64,000 bases of DNA from Diabrotica undecimpunctata (GCF_040954645.1 NC_092811.1:125298411-125362410), one strand, 5' to 3'; positions 30,032 to 42,864 are shown, counted from the first letter of the stretch. Notes: a model not told the origin generated them from the sequence alone. Translations and numbers: made by a program.

Positions 30032-32960
30032 TTTACTTCACATCGGTACTTGGAACGTAAAGTCTCTAAACACAAGAGAGCAGGAAATTACAAAAGAGCT
30101 CGGAGAAAAAAATATAGACATATGTACACTACAAGAGATTTAAAAAAAAAGGAAAGGATCAAATTATGCTGAATGACTATCTGATGATTTACAGTGGTGT
30201 TGCGAAAGAAACCAGAGCCACCTTGTTAGTACACAGAAAATTTTTACACAAAGTACGAGAATGTAAATATACATTTCAAAGAATAGTTAGTGTCAAAGTT
30301 AAACTGGATGTCAAACCTCTGAATGTGATAGCAATCTATGCACCAGAGCAACAGAGATATCACCACCAGGGGAAAACTTCTACGAACACCTTCAGACTGT
30401 AATAAACGAGATCCCAAATGATGAATATATAATCATTATGGATGATTTTAATGCCCGTGTTGGTTATGATATAGGTCCAGGAATAAAACAGCGATATAAC
30501 GAAAATATCATAAATAAAATGGAGATTTTCTGACGGATCTCTGTAGCATAAACGAGATACATATTAGTAATACACTTTTCCCTTACAAAGAACAATACAA
30601 ATACACTTTTGAAAACAGTAGGCGACAAAGATCTATGATGGACTATATTCTGTCGAATAGAGAGTTACAGCCTTCTCAAATCTTGGATGTAAGAGCACTA
30701 ACATTAGCAGAAATAGGAAGCGATCATCAATTGGTATTGCGCAAAATCCGAATGAAAACAGATAATATATGTGATAACAAAACACCATAATACACCACAA
30801 AGATAAAAGTCGAAAACTTACAGGATGACTCCACAAGATACCTATTCCAAAAAAGAATAACCGAAAAAAGCACACCTATATCACAGAAAGTTGTGGAGTC
30901 GAAGAAAGTTGGACAAAAATTAAATCTAACATCTTAGCCTCGGCCAAGGAAGTTCTTGGTGAAAGAAATATAAATAAACATAATTCGTTCCCAAGGTGAA
31001 GGACTCCATGGTTTTGTGCAGAAGTAAAGAAAAAATATAAAGAAAAGAAAAAAGCTTACCTGAAGTAAATGTCAACAAAAACAAGAGGCATACCATAATT
31101 ACAAGATAATTAGAAACAAAACACGCGCACTTGTAAGAAAAATAAAAAATAAGAAATAGAACATGATTCTTACGGTAAGCAAAAGGAAATAGGCCGCTTC
31201 ATAAGAGGTCAAAGAACGGATGTAAAGGAACTAATAAAACCAAAACACATGGAAATGAATACGTGGATTGACTATCTAAAAATGCTCTATGCAGAGTAAG
31301 GACAAACGACGCTAATACCGGAAACACTGGAAATTACCACAAATGAAGAACTTAATGTAAATGTACAGGAAGTTCGGAAAATACTTGAAAACCTGAAGAA
31401 CAGAAAAGCAGCAGGTAAAGACGGAATACCAAACGAATTACTGAAATATTGTGGAGCAGCAATGACAAAACAATTAACAGCATTAATTAATAAAATTATA
31501 AAATACAATAAAATACCCTAAGAATAGAAAACAGGCGAACTAATTCTACTATTTAGAAAAGAGATATAAATAACTAGAGAGGTATAAACTTGTTAAATAC
31601 TACGTTAAAACTTACAACTAAAATTTTACAAGTGCTAATAAATCATAGAATAAGTTTAGCAGATGAACAACAGGGTTTTCGTAGTGGAAGATCGTGTACA
31701 GATGCTATATTCGTTAGAAAGCAAATTCCTGAAAAGTCACTAGAGTATAATAGACCAGCATTTCTGTGTCTGATTGTCCTAAAGAAAGCGTTTGATAGAG
31801 TAAGGCTCAAAGATGTAATCCATCTTCTGTAAAGTAGAAAAGTTCCCCTAAATATTATAAAAACTATCGAAAACATCTACCAAAACAAGAAAATGGATGT
31901 CAAAATAGATGAACAACTTATAAAACTTATAGAAATAGGCAGCGAAATAAGACAAGGGGATTTATTGAGCTCCATGCTCTTCAATTTGATCATGGATGAA
32001 ATCATCAAAAGCGTTAACAAAGGAAGAGGATACAGAATGGGAAACAAATAAATAAAAATACTCTGTTACGCAAACGACGCAATATTGATAGCCCAAGATG
32101 AAGATCAAGCCCTCCTGCAAGGAAAAATATTTGAAAAAGGAGGTCCAGGAAGAGGAAGAACATCTTTGTTAAAGAACCTCAGAATCTGGTCCAATACAAC
32201 ATCTGTGCAGCTTTTCCGCACTGCTGCAGATAAGATAAAGATTGCCATGATGATTGCCAACATTCGTAGAGGATAGGCACATCAAGAAGAAGAAGATAAT
32301 GAAGATACTCTACAAAGACTGGTCCACAGATTTAACATAAGAGCAAAAAAATTTAATGTGACAGTCTAATATCAGAAAACTAATAGTAGCCAGCAAAAAA
32401 CCAACCAGATGTAAAGTAATGGAAATAAAATACCTGGGAATTACACTGTCTAGCTATGGAGACGTGGACAAAGACGTGAGAGATCAAGTACAAAAGGCAA
32501 ATAGACTAGCAGGATGCCTTAATAACACTATGTGGCAAAACACACACATTAACACTGAGATGAAATCAAGAATTTATAAAGACGGTGTAAGACCGATAAT
32601 GATATATGCCTCAGAAACAAGACCCGACACAGCCACAACGCAAAAGCTACTGGAAACTGAAGAGATGAGAGTACTGAGAAGAATTTTAGGAAATACGCTG
32701 AGAGATCAAAAGAGAAGTGAAGACATTAGAAAAAAATGTAACGTACAGTGTATAAATGAATGGACACAAAATAGAACAAAAGAATGGAATAACCACATAA
32801 GTAGAATGGAGGAGACCCGTGTCGTCAAAATAGCAAAAGATAAGTCACCAATCGGCAGAAGAAGTATCGGACGACCGCGCAAAAGATGAAGTGACAACCT
32901 TCCGCCAATTAACAAGCAGAATTGTTTATAAAAAGAAAGAAGAAGAAGAAGAAGAAAAGT
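30032..32960 (+). pseudogene. RTE-like retrotransposon relic, EN and RT
   Basis: Begins with the endonuclease start HIGTWNVKSLNTREQEI, ELGEKNIDICTLQEI, later IIIMDDFNARVGYD where GDFN is expected. RT follows in several frames: NLKNRKAAGKDGIPNELLKY (31390), EQQGFRSGRSCTDAIFVRKQ (31665), IRQGDLLSSMLFNLIMDEII (motif B) and ILCYANDAILIAQDED, in which the catalytic YADD has become YAND. After a nested insert it resumes at 32299 with TLQRLVHRFNIRAKKFNVT, YLGITLSSYGDVDKDVRDQV and RRSIGRPRKR, ending in an AGAAGAAGAAGAAG tail near 32955. Close to full length but with many stops and a dead active site. Confidence 0.85.
32106..32298 (+). mobile_element. nested RTE 3' tail with 8 bp TSD
   Basis: A 193 bp insert reading GKIFEKGGPGRGRTSLLKNL and LFRTAADKIKIAMMIANIRR, ending in AAGAAGAAGA. 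It is flanked by ATGAAGAT at 32098-32105 and 32299-32306. Removing the insert and one duplicate restores the host RT frame as AQDEDTLQRLVHRFN, which confirms the boundaries. It belongs to the same tail family as 6805-6980. Confidence 0.88.
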
Positions 32961-33266
32961 TTCTTTAAGCGATAAAAACTTTTACGTAATTGTTGATGAC
33001 AGTATAGATGCATGTTGTCGATATATGGTACAAAGGAAGATAAACCAGGAAAACCTTAAGTATTTCGGCAGATTTCTATTTCTTATGATATTTTTATATT
33101 CGCGTAAAATAGCATCAACTTGTCGTGGATGTGGAGGCAGAATGTGAACACTGAAACCATTGGATGACAGTTTATTTATTGCATCAGTTATCTTCTTTCT
33201 TATAGTGTGCAACCTAGTGTCGAATCTTTTTACGCATAAACTGTGTAGCCACATTGGAGTACAATC
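32961..33266. other. unrecognised minus frame of 90 residues
   Basis: The minus frame 33254-32982 (RKKITDAINKLSSNGFSVHI and PPHPRQVDAILREYKN) is open but matches nothing I know. It sits between an RTE tail and the CR1-like 5' end and may be the decayed upstream part of either. Confidence 0.25.
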
Positions 33267-33326
33267 ATGGAGTCATCGGCAACACGGCAAGCAGGTGTAA
33301 AGACGTGTGAAATCTCGAGTCTCGAG

Positions 33327-34286
33327 ACGAGTCTCGAGACGAGTCTCTCCAAAATAAATATTGTAAAAAGTGTAAAAAAACTGTAGTAAATGGAGTAAAG
33401 TGCATAAATTGTGACGCTAGCATCCATGTAAGTTGTGCTCGAAAGAGTAACAATGTTAAGTTTATAAATGACGAGTTGATTGAATGTTGTTTACCAGTGA
33501 AACCTGAAGATCAAATATTTTTGGAAGCAATGGATAACTTAATAACAGATGATAAGGTAATTGATATTAACATATTCAAATATATAATTAGACAAAAAGA
33601 TACCCTAATTAAAGAGCTATACGGAAAAATTGACCTTATGAGTCAACATATTGATTTACTGAAAAACAATTAAATTCGCAAAAAATGTTGTCGAAAATCA
33701 AGAACAACTTATACATCAAAATAAGGTAATAAACAAAGACACACTTATGGATTCAGTCGAAACAAAATCAGTTCGTCAACCCATCAACGCGAACAAAGAT
33801 CGCACTGTTGCCAGTTCTTCCCAGAAATGTGAAGTTACAAAGAAAGATGTTTCAGAAGCGATATTACAAGTAACTACAGAACAAAAGTTAAATGAGTACA
33901 TATACGTAGGTGAAAGTAACCAGGAAAAATCTGAATGGACAGAAGTAGATAGAAGGAAAAAAAGAAAGCATTTAGTTGTGGGAAAAAACACTGAAATGAT
34001 ATTAAATGGAAAAGAAATCAAGGGAGTACATAAGTTGATAGACCTACATGTATACAGGGTCGATCCCGATATGACTGCGGAAAATATGAGGGAACTTATG
34101 AAGACTACATTTCCCGAAGTAGAGGTAGAATCCCTAAAATCAAAGCAACCTGATATTTACAGTTCATTTAAAGTTACAATTTTTAATAACAATTTTAAAG
34201 AAGCTATGTCTCCTAAAATATGGCCATGTGGAGCTCACGTACAACGTTTTTTTCACGTAACACCCAGAAAGCCGCAAGAGATGTAG
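33327..34286 (+). pseudogene. CR1-like ORF1 protein, frameshifted
   Basis: The upstream frame gives CKKCKKTVVNGVKCINCDAS followed by IHVSCARK, a C-x2-C-x9-C-x2-C-x4-H-x3-C finger like the PHD-type finger of CR1-group ORF1 proteins, and then a short helical segment to 33673. A shift near 33675 leads into EQLIHQNKVINKDTLMDSVE and the 179-residue frame from 33747, with SEWTEVDRRKKRKHLVVG and a C-terminal domain ending YSSFKVTIFNNNFKEA and WPCGAHVQRFFHVTP. The role in the family is binding element RNA for target-primed insertion. ORF1 overlaps the start of ORF2 by about 65 bases. Confidence 0.75.
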
Positions 34287-37152
34287 ATAAAAGTGTACGA
34301 ATAGAATCAGCGGTAGTGCAAAAGAATATAGGAAACACCTGTTTTTGTGAAAGTGATATGATAAGTTCTGATAAACAAAAGTTGGTAGTAAATCCTGACC
34401 AAACCAGTTTGGTAAGCATTTTTCATATAAATACACAAAGTTTATTAAATAAAATTGATCAACTTAACATTTTTTTAAAAGATAAAACTTACAATATTTT
34501 GTGCTTTTCTGAACATTGGCTTAGAGAATCTGAATTAACAACAGTGATAATTGACAGATACTTTTTATCAACTTGTTACTGTAGAAAAAGTAGAGAACAT
34601 GGGGGTGTTGCTATTTTCTGCGATGGCAAAATATCTACACGTCCAGTTTCTTTAAATGATACATCTTGTGAATATGAAGGTGAATTTTGTGCTTTGGAAA
34701 TTATAGATATAAAAACTATTCTAGTATCAGTGTATAGAACAGGTAACGCAGATTTCCAAATTTTCTTAGGCCTATTTGAAAAATTATTAATATTCTGTTC
34801 TAATAATTATGTTCAAACAATTATAATTGGGGATTTCAATATTGATTTCAAAGGCACTTCAAATGAATTAAAATATTTTTCCGATCTAATTTCTTCTTTT
34901 GGTTTAACTATGAGGATTGATGAATTTACAAGAATCACTGCTACATCAGCAAGTTGTTTAGATAATATTTTAACAAATATAGATAATGAAATAGTTGGGT
35001 GTGGTGTTGTAGACCCATGCCTTGCTGATCATTGTGCTCAATTCCTGAATTTAAAAATAAAATCTGATCAAATTGACAATGATAGGATATTCAAAAGACA
35101 CATAACATGTAAAGGCACCCAAATGTTAAAACAATCACTAAAATCTGTGGATTGGTCGTTAATAAACAATTCAATAACAGCAACGGAATTAGCTGAGTTC
35201 ATAATTGACACATATGTAAAATTAACTGAAGTTTGCTTTCCAGTAAAAAAGTCAAGAATTCATTTTGAGGCACCTATTTCTTGGTTTGACGATGAACTAA
35301 GGAAAATGCGAGTAAACCTTTCGAAGATAAAAATTACTGCTAACCTTACTAGTGATTACACTCTGTATAATCAATTCAAAAAACACTATCAATTAACAAT
35401 ATCAATAAAGAAAAAACTGGCATATGAGCAGTTTTTCTTAAAACCTGATAATATATCTCGAGATTCTTGGAAAGTCATCAATTATCATAGGAATAAAACT
35501 CAAAATAAAAAAGTAACTTCATGTAATATTTCATCAAACGAGTTTAATAATTACTTTACTTCGGTAGCGGGAAATATATTGAACTCGTTAGATGAGACAG
35601 ATGAAAATCATGCCATGAATTTTTTGGAGGGAATATACTCCCCTTGCCACTCGTTGTTTTTAACACCTGTTAGTGATACTGAAGTTAGGAATACATTATA
35701 CAGCTTGAAAAACTCAAAATGCACTGATTTTTACTTCTTAAACAAACAATTAGTGATAGAAACTCTGGATATTATTATTGATAAACTGGTCATACTTTAT
35801 AATCTTTGCCTTATCGAAGGAATCTTTCCTGATGTATTAAAAGTAACAAAAGTGTTACCGCTACTCAAAAAAGGATCTCCAGAAGAAATTGAAAATTATC
35901 GCCCTATTTCTATTATTCCCATTCTTGGTAAAATTTTTGAAAGTATTTTGAATAACCGCTTAATAGAGTACATAGAAAAGTACAAAATACTTCATTGTAA
36001 TCAATATGGTTTCAGAAAAAAATGCAGCACTACTCAAGCAATTCAGGAAATTGTAAGGGAAGTAGTTGATGGCCTAGAGAGGGGTCACTTCGTGTCTTTA
36101 ACATTGTGTGACTTATCTAAGGCTTTTGATTGTGTCTCACACACTTTACTTTTAGACAAAATGCACAAATATGGCATAAGGGGAAATGCTCTTAATTTAT
36201 TTCGATCGTATTTAATAAACAGAAAACAGGCCGTTTTTTTTTAAATAATAACTACTCCAATTTTCACAATGTTAAACATGGAGTTCCCCAAGGGTCTATA
36301 TTAGGACCTACATTTTTTCTTCTAAATCTCAACGATATATTTCATTATACCCACCCCTTAAGGTGTATATGTTTTGCAGATGATACAACCGTTATTAGTA
36401 CCGACCAGAATCAATATAATTTAAATAACAAAATAGGAAACGATGTGCTTAAAATTAAAAACTGGTTTACACATAATAAACTAAAACTAAACGAGGATAA
36501 AAATCAAAATATAGTTTTCAGTTCAGATCGAAGACACATTTTTGGATATAGCATCAAATTGTTAGGGATTTTTATGGATGACAACTTAGATTGGGGCATC
36601 CATATAGACAACTTAAGTTCTAAACTCGCCAGTACAATATTTGTAATGCGTAACCTGGTTTATTTGGTACCTAAAAGTACCCTTAAAATGTGTTACTTTA
36701 CATTGTTTCATAGTCATATACAATATGGAATAGCTGTTTGGGGCAACTATGGTCATGCCGACAGAATATTTAAATTACAAAAGAAGGTGGTGAGGATACT
36801 TGCTGGAGCGGATTTAAGGGATCATTGTAAACCATTATTTTTGAACATGGGTATTATGCCTCTACCTTCGCTTTATATGTATGCAACACTGTTGGAAATT
36901 CACGATAATAAAAATAAGTTTACTATAAACTCCCAATTACATGATCATCTAACAAGATCGAGGGATTTAATTAGGTCACAACGATTCAGACTATCAAAGA
37001 GCACAAAGAATTCAATTTATATTCACTTGTATAACTATCTGCCTAACGAAATAAAAATTCTGTCTCCACCACTGTTTAAAAATAGGATCAGAAAGCATTT
37101 TTTAACATATTGTTTTTACTCAAAGACAGAATACCTCAATACACCTTTATAA
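34220..37152 (+). pseudogene. CR1-like ORF2: endonuclease and reverse transcriptase
   Basis: The first open frame runs to 36244 (674 residues). Endonuclease: SIFHINTQSLLNKIDQL, LCFSEHWLRE, SVYRTGN, IIIGDFNIDF, and LADHCAQ (the usual S-x-D-H ending with the Asp-His kept). RT: KVTKVLPLLKKGS, ENYRPISIIPILGKIFESIL, QYGFRKKCSTTQAIQ and motif A LTLCDLSKAFDCVSH. A frameshift in nine T at 36234-36242 separates this from motif B (HGVPQGSILGPTFFLLN), motif C (CICFADDTTVIS) and the thumb and C-terminus to 37152. Every catalytic motif is otherwise present. A one-base indel in a homopolymer could also be an assembly error, so this copy might in fact be intact. The start codon is uncertain; a later Met is possible. 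Confidence 0.85.
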
Positions 37153-37552
37153 CGTGTACCCAGTTTGGTCAGAATACTGTCGATTTTCTATCTACATATC
37201 ACATTGTATTATTGCTATTAAAATGTACTAAGTTTTATGTATTAGTTTATTTAGTCATCGATTCGGGAATATTCTTAATTATTTGCACATTTTTGTTACT
37301 TCCATATTTCAAAGATTTTTTATGTGACAGTTTAGGTTTATTTTTTTTTTTTTTTGGTTAGAGATTTTTTTATCTTAAATTTTTAATTTTAATTCTTCTG
37401 CTAATACTTACATATGTATATTACTTTAGCCAATATGGTTAAGTTAATTTTAAGTTTACATTATTATATCTTTTATTGTATTTTTTATACGGACTTCAAA
37501 CTTGATGTAAAGTGGTCAATAAACGTTCTATCTATCTATCTATCTATCAATA

Positions 37553-38232
37553 TTCATCGGTTGAGAAAAAGGGCAGTAGAACAGAAAGAGGAAGCCGAAG
37601 CTTTTTTTAATAGTATTTCTTGAGCTTAACGTTGAAGGAGCGGTATTTTCCTCTGGAAATATTTTTTTTTTCGAATCTCTTACGAAAAATGAGTAATTGA
37701 ACTTCCTCGCATTAATGCCGCAGCCTGTAATTTAAAGTTTTTAATGTCGAAGTTTAACCAATTTATTAATTTATATCGATATGCAATCAAAATAAAATAC
37801 CATAAAAAAAGTTTTGAAAACCTTGACCCAAACGTTTAAGCTTAAGTATATTATTTATTATTCATTGCCATTATCTTTTTGTAACTTTGCAAGGTTCGTG
37901 CATTTGCCACGTTACTAATTATTTAAATTATAAAGTTTTCGTTATGATAGAATTGGGACGCAATATGCTAGCAGGTCAATGAGCAATCCTGTCCACTAAG
38001 TCAATTAGACTTTCCTTGTATTTCCTTGATTAAAATATTACTCTGCGGACGTGCTCTAAGTTTCAAATTCAAAACAAACATGGTATTATAAATCAAATTT
38101 ATAGGATGAGTAATATTATTTACGACGATTGGTGTTTGTACTTTTCTCATTTAGACAGAAACATTACATAGAGTATAGCACACTGAGTTAACCAAGCTAT
38201 TTTACAAATTAAAAAAGCTGTTCTCAGATTCT

Positions 38233-38235
<3 letters not shown>
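37553..38235. other. non-coding, with a repeat end at 37661-37725
   Basis: No gene. A block ending CGCATTAATGCCGCAGCCTG near 37709-37728 is homologous to 62575-62632 (CGCACTAATGCCGCACCCTG), preceded in both by CTC-x-TACGA and GAGT-x-ATT. It is a fragment of a dispersed repeat. Confidence 0.5.

Positions 38236-38319
<84 letters not shown>
38236..38319. repeat. (AT)n microsatellite
   Basis: An unbroken AT dinucleotide tract of about 84 bases lying directly at the 3' end of the RTE relic on the minus strand. Confidence 0.95.
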
Positions 38320-38321
<2 letters not shown>

Positions 38322-38329
38322 CGGGGATC

Positions 38330-38760
38330 CTACAGCTTCTGCCGCTTCCCGCATTTCGATCGCCATCTTTTTCTATCTCTCCAGGTGTCTTCATCAATGG
38401 CTCTATCTTTCATGGTTTCCATAACACCTTGTATCCAAGACTTGGCTGGTCTTCCTCGTTTCCTTTTATTACTTGGATTGTATTCCATAGCTCTTTTTGG
38501 CCATCTGTTGTCGTCCATCCTCTGTACGTGTCCATACCATATTAACTGTCTAGTTTCTATTCTTTCAGAAGTTGTATGTACTCTATCTGTTTTTCTTCTA
38601 ATTTCAGAATTAGGTATACGTTCTACTCTTGATATACGGCAAGCTCTTCTTAGGTAGTCCATTTCAACCGTGTCAACTTTTTTCTTTCCTGTTACTGTCA
38701 TTTGCCAACATTCTGCTCCATATGTAAGAATGGGCTCTACAATTACTTTGTAGATAGTAT

Positions 38761-38794
<34 letters not shown>

Positions 38795-38806
38795 CATCCC
38801 ATTCAC
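38330..38806 (-). pseudogene. RTE-like C-terminal fragment between AT tracts
   Basis: The minus frame from about 38760 reads [59 protein letters not shown] and KRKRGRPAKSWIQGVMETMK, to the stop after KRQKL. It is the post-RT end of an RTE-type element, intact as far as it goes. It is cut at the 5' side by a TA tract (38763-38790), whose translation gives a meaningless YIYIYI extension. Confidence 0.85.
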
Positions 38807-38818
38807 TTACGAGTGCAC

Positions 38819-38914
<96 letters not shown>
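38763..38914. repeat. (TA)n microsatellites
   Basis: Two TA tracts (38763-38790 and 38822-38914) separated by about 30 bases. With the 38236-38319 tract they enclose the RTE fragment. Confidence 0.9.
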
Positions 38915-38949
38915 AATACTTCTACAATTTTTTGCCTAATATGATATAG

Positions 38950-41010
38950 ATTTCTAGTAACTCAGTGGACGGGATCGGTAAATACACATCAAAGCTTGAA
39001 TTTCTGGTGGAGTAGTTATGAGTAGGTCTTGCTGGAAAAACATGTAAGTGTTTACGAGTTAAGCAAACAGTGTTTCTAGAATATATAAAGAGGGAAGAGT
39101 TAAAATCCTGTGATTTTTCAAGTCTTCTGAGGCCAAAAAGATACCGTATTGCACTTTTTGTAATTTAAAAATAACATCAGATTGGGCAGCTGTACTAAAA
39201 TCCCAAAAAGGACGGCCATATCGAAGATCAGACTCGAACAAAGAAAAGTATGTTATTTTGGAAGATGCTAAATTGATTTCCTTCGAAACAGGTCTTATGT
39301 CAGCAGGCTCAGCAGACTGAGGCTAGTTTCTTACTTAACAAATCGATATGAAGGGACCATTTAAGGTTGCCGTCAATAAAAATATCAAGAAATTTTACAG
39401 AATCAACGATAATGATCTGGCTATTATTAAGAAGCAACGGTTGAAGAGATCCTTTATAGGATAGTGCTACTATCTTATCCACGTTAAAAGAGAGTAAATT
39501 AGAATCGGACCAGGTTTTTATTTTAAGTAGATCAGAAGTTATAGTTGCATGAAGAGTTGTAATATTAGAGTTCTTCTTAGTAATATTGGTATCATCACCA
39601 AAACAAAATTCGATCGATTTTTAAGTTAGTGACGTCATTTAAAAAGATAAGGAAAAGTAGAAGACCCAGTACTGAACCTTGTGGTAGTCTGCATACTATG
39701 CTTTTGTGACGTGAGTCAGTATCACTTACTTTAACTAATTGTTTCGTATTCCTCAAGTAAGATTGGAACCAATTCAAAGAAATACCTCGAATTTCGTAAA
39801 AATTTAGCCTCTATCAATATGTCGTGATTTACACAATCAAAAGCTTTGTCATAGTCACAAAAAACAGTGGCAGTATAAAGATTATTGTTTAGTGCTTGAT
39901 AGACATCATGTAGTACAGAAAACATAGCTTCGCTGGTACATTTATTAGATAAAAAGCCGAACTGACTTTGTAATAAAATGTTGTTTTCAACCAGAAAGGA
40001 CATAAGTCTCTCAATAATTTTGGATAGGACCGGTAGTAAGGCAATATATCTATGGTTGCAGATATTAGATTTTTCACTACCCTTGTGAAGAGGAATAATA
40101 ATGGCTGTCTTTAGGCACTCTGGAAATATACCTTTTTTAAAGGAACCGTTAATTAGTGAGACCAACAGGACTTCCAACACATTATTTGGGAGATTTAAGA
40201 AAATTTTTATGGATAATCCATCAGTACTGCAGGAAGATTTGCTTTTGATACTACTGATTATTTGGATCAGTTCAGATTTATCAACTGGTCTTGGTAGAAA
40301 ATAGGATCTTTTTGTAGCAAAATAGCTGATGTAATATTTTTACTCTCGTCAACGAAGTATTCATTTAGATTTTTAGGGTTTGGAAGAGAAAATGTTTGAG
40401 CTGTGTTAGTTTTATTTCGAAGATCGTTTATTATGAACCATCTTGCATCATTTTTAGAGCCTCCCAGACGATTCTCATAGCACATTTTTTAGCTGTTTTA
40501 ATAAGTTTTAGATAGGTTCCTCTGTACTTGGATATATATTCAGTGACAAAGACGTTGGTAGTAAATTTCTTGATGTACAGTAGTGAACGCATATTCTTGG
40601 CTTATATGCGGATACCTTTTGTAGTCCAGGGTTTGTGATGTTTTGACTTAATTGTAATTAAAGAAAATACCTTATTGAGAATACAGACAAGCTTATCTAA
40701 AAATCACCGAAATGATAGTCCACGTCCACAAAGGGGAAAGTGCCACCTAGAAGTTAAGCATAAATTTTGGAATTTACAAAAGTTCTGAGCGAAAAAATCC
40801 TAGCCACACATTGTTGGGTTTTCGAGGATTGTTTGTTAATAGTGTTAAACTTGGTAGATACTGCTTCATGGTCAGAAAGTCCTGTATTAATAATATTGTA
40901 GAACGTACATCAGGGATGAGACATCTGAGACAATATAATCAATTACGGTAGATGTTGTTTTAGTAATTCTTGTAGGAGAATTACCGTGCATTGTGAAACC
41001 ATTGTATTGT
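38950..41010 (-). pseudogene. second CR1-like retrotransposon relic
   Basis: A minus-strand RT in several frames. Upstream: ARWFIINDLRNKTNT (40440) and NEYFVDESKNITSAILLQKD. RT: FKKGIFPECLKTAIIIPLHK, IALLPVLSKIIERLM, QSQFGFLSNKCTSEAMFSVL and motif A TATVFCDYDKAFDCVNHDI. Motif B: CRLPQGSVLGLLLFLIFLND. Motif C: FGDDTN. Then thumb SVKFLDIFIDGNLKWSLHID and C-terminal FESDLRYGRPFWDFSTAAQS and ILTLPSLYILETL. A trace of the endonuclease end appears near 40950 (TRITKTTSTVIDYIVSDVS). It is clearly distinct from the 33-37 kb element and more decayed. Confidence 0.8.
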
Positions 41011-42864
41011 GTGTTGTGTATTCTTATTGTTCGATTTGTTTATCAGTATGCGTGAGTTAATCTACAATATTTTTTTCAATTTATTATTTATTTAATATAT
41101 TTATTAAATTAAAAAAAAGAAAAAGAAAAATGATGGACCTTTACTACCGTATTCATAAATGCATCAACGACTTGCGGACGCTTTAAAAATCAGTATTCGT
41201 AGTGTGGCGAGAATAAAAATTGAAAATAAGGAGGAATTTCAGTTTTAAAAGAACTTTAAGATGTCAGAACTTTTAAAGCACTGTGGATTTTCATAGAGGC
41301 TTAAAAATAGTAGGAGAGTCCTTTGCCAAAAAGCCAAATATTATTTCTAAACTGTTATACTTTTTGAGGCCCTATATGAAAAATTATTTAAATTCAAGTC
41401 CACTTCAACTCGTTTTTTGGACGAAACTTGATATTTTTGAAAGAGTCTTATAAACGTACATGGCAAGAAGACAATATAAAGAACATCAGAAAAAGCCACG
41501 GAAATCTAAATTTACTTTCGTAAATTAGAAAAGTTAAACATACTGATTCTGTATACGGATACTGTATTAAAATGGTCAAGTGAACCTTACAAATACGTTG
41601 TAATTAACTCCCTTTTATGTTACTAAATTTAATCTAAATATTGTTTTTGATGTAAAACCACAAACGGACTTTCTACCTTTAAAACGCAAGAATTTTGAAG
41701 GGTGTTAACAAATATTTGGGTTATAAAGTTTATTTTTGTTCCGGGAAAATATTTGTATATTTGGTTTAGTATTTATTTTTATGTGAATAATATAAAATTT
41801 CTGCCCTTTAGGTGCGACGAAGGCACAATATTTATTTTTATATCTCTTCTATTCAACTCTTTCAATTGAAATAGTACTGTAAACAGAATTTTAAGATATT
41901 AAAGTACAGCTTCTGAAAGAGGCAATAGAAGTTGATAAAATGCCGAATATCTCCGTCATAGACATTATTAAAAATGAAATAAAATCGACACCCCCTTCCA
42001 AGAAGGTAGTAACTCATTTTTAGCGATTTTACAGGAGAGGCAAAAAACAAAAACATGTATTTTTAATAATATGTAGCGAAATGATTAAACTCTTTTACAC
42101 TAATGCGATACGATATTTATAACTATAACATAATGAGGGATTACTTTAAGATGTATGTTTTTGTAATTTTATTAACTACTAAAAATCTTGAGTTTGATTG
42201 AGATACAACTTTGAGATTAAACATGGCGCTACTTGGAAAAAGGCTGTAGCTCGCTTAACAACCATTTTACACTTTCTATGTTATTAGTTGGTGACAATGC
42301 AAATTAGGGAAAATTAGTTTTTATAGTATATTTAAATAAAATATCAACTCATAGTTTTCACAATTTTAATTGGAAATTATATATTTTATAAAACCAACAA
42401 TATTTTACCACTACGAAAAAAATAATCACTATAAAAAAAATAAAATAATAATGTCAAATTTTTATTCGGAATCTGATTGTTAATAATTTTTAGGGTCACA
42501 AAATTTTAATTGTTTATAGTAACGGTGATATATTTCGGGTATGATATTTTTACTTACAAGGGCTATTTAAATCTTTATATTTGTCTTTAGATATGGCGAG
42601 AGAATAAACGGGAGGTATAATATATCAAGGTGATACGCTCATTCTTATCTTTTGTTGACTTCGTAGCTAATAAACGTTGAGTTACATGCATTTGTTCTAA
42701 ACCGGCGCAGTAATTAAGTTTAAAATTTAAAATTTGCTTTCAATTTATTTCAGTTGCCGAATTGCAATAGATATAGAAGTGACAAACATGCGAATATAGT
42801 CTATAGTATATAGAATAGTCGCGATTCGAAACGCTCACAGAAAATATAAGGAAAAAGGAAAAAA
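41011..42864. other. no gene recognised
   Basis: AT-rich, 1.85 kb, with scattered short frames and no motif. No repeats were noted apart from A/T homopolymers. Confidence 0.4.

Larger units (their letters stand above)
33267..37552 (+). mobile_element. CR1-like non-LTR retrotransposon, nearly full length
   Basis: A two-ORF element. ORF1 (33267-34286, frameshifted) carries a Cys/His finger and a C-terminal nucleic-acid-binding domain; ORF2 (34220-37152) carries apurinic-type endonuclease and RT. The 3' end is a TCTA microsatellite (TCTATCTATCTATCTATC) near 37530-37549, the tail type of CR1-related clades. ORF2 has one frameshift, in a run of nine T. This is the best-preserved retrotransposon in the window. 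The left boundary is uncertain. Confidence 0.85.

Noticed and set aside
38702..38944. Frame encoding long Ile-Tyr repeats
   Set aside because: Simple translation of a TA microsatellite. The YIYIYI parts of the frames at 56127-56456 and 57812-58042 are rejected for the same reason.
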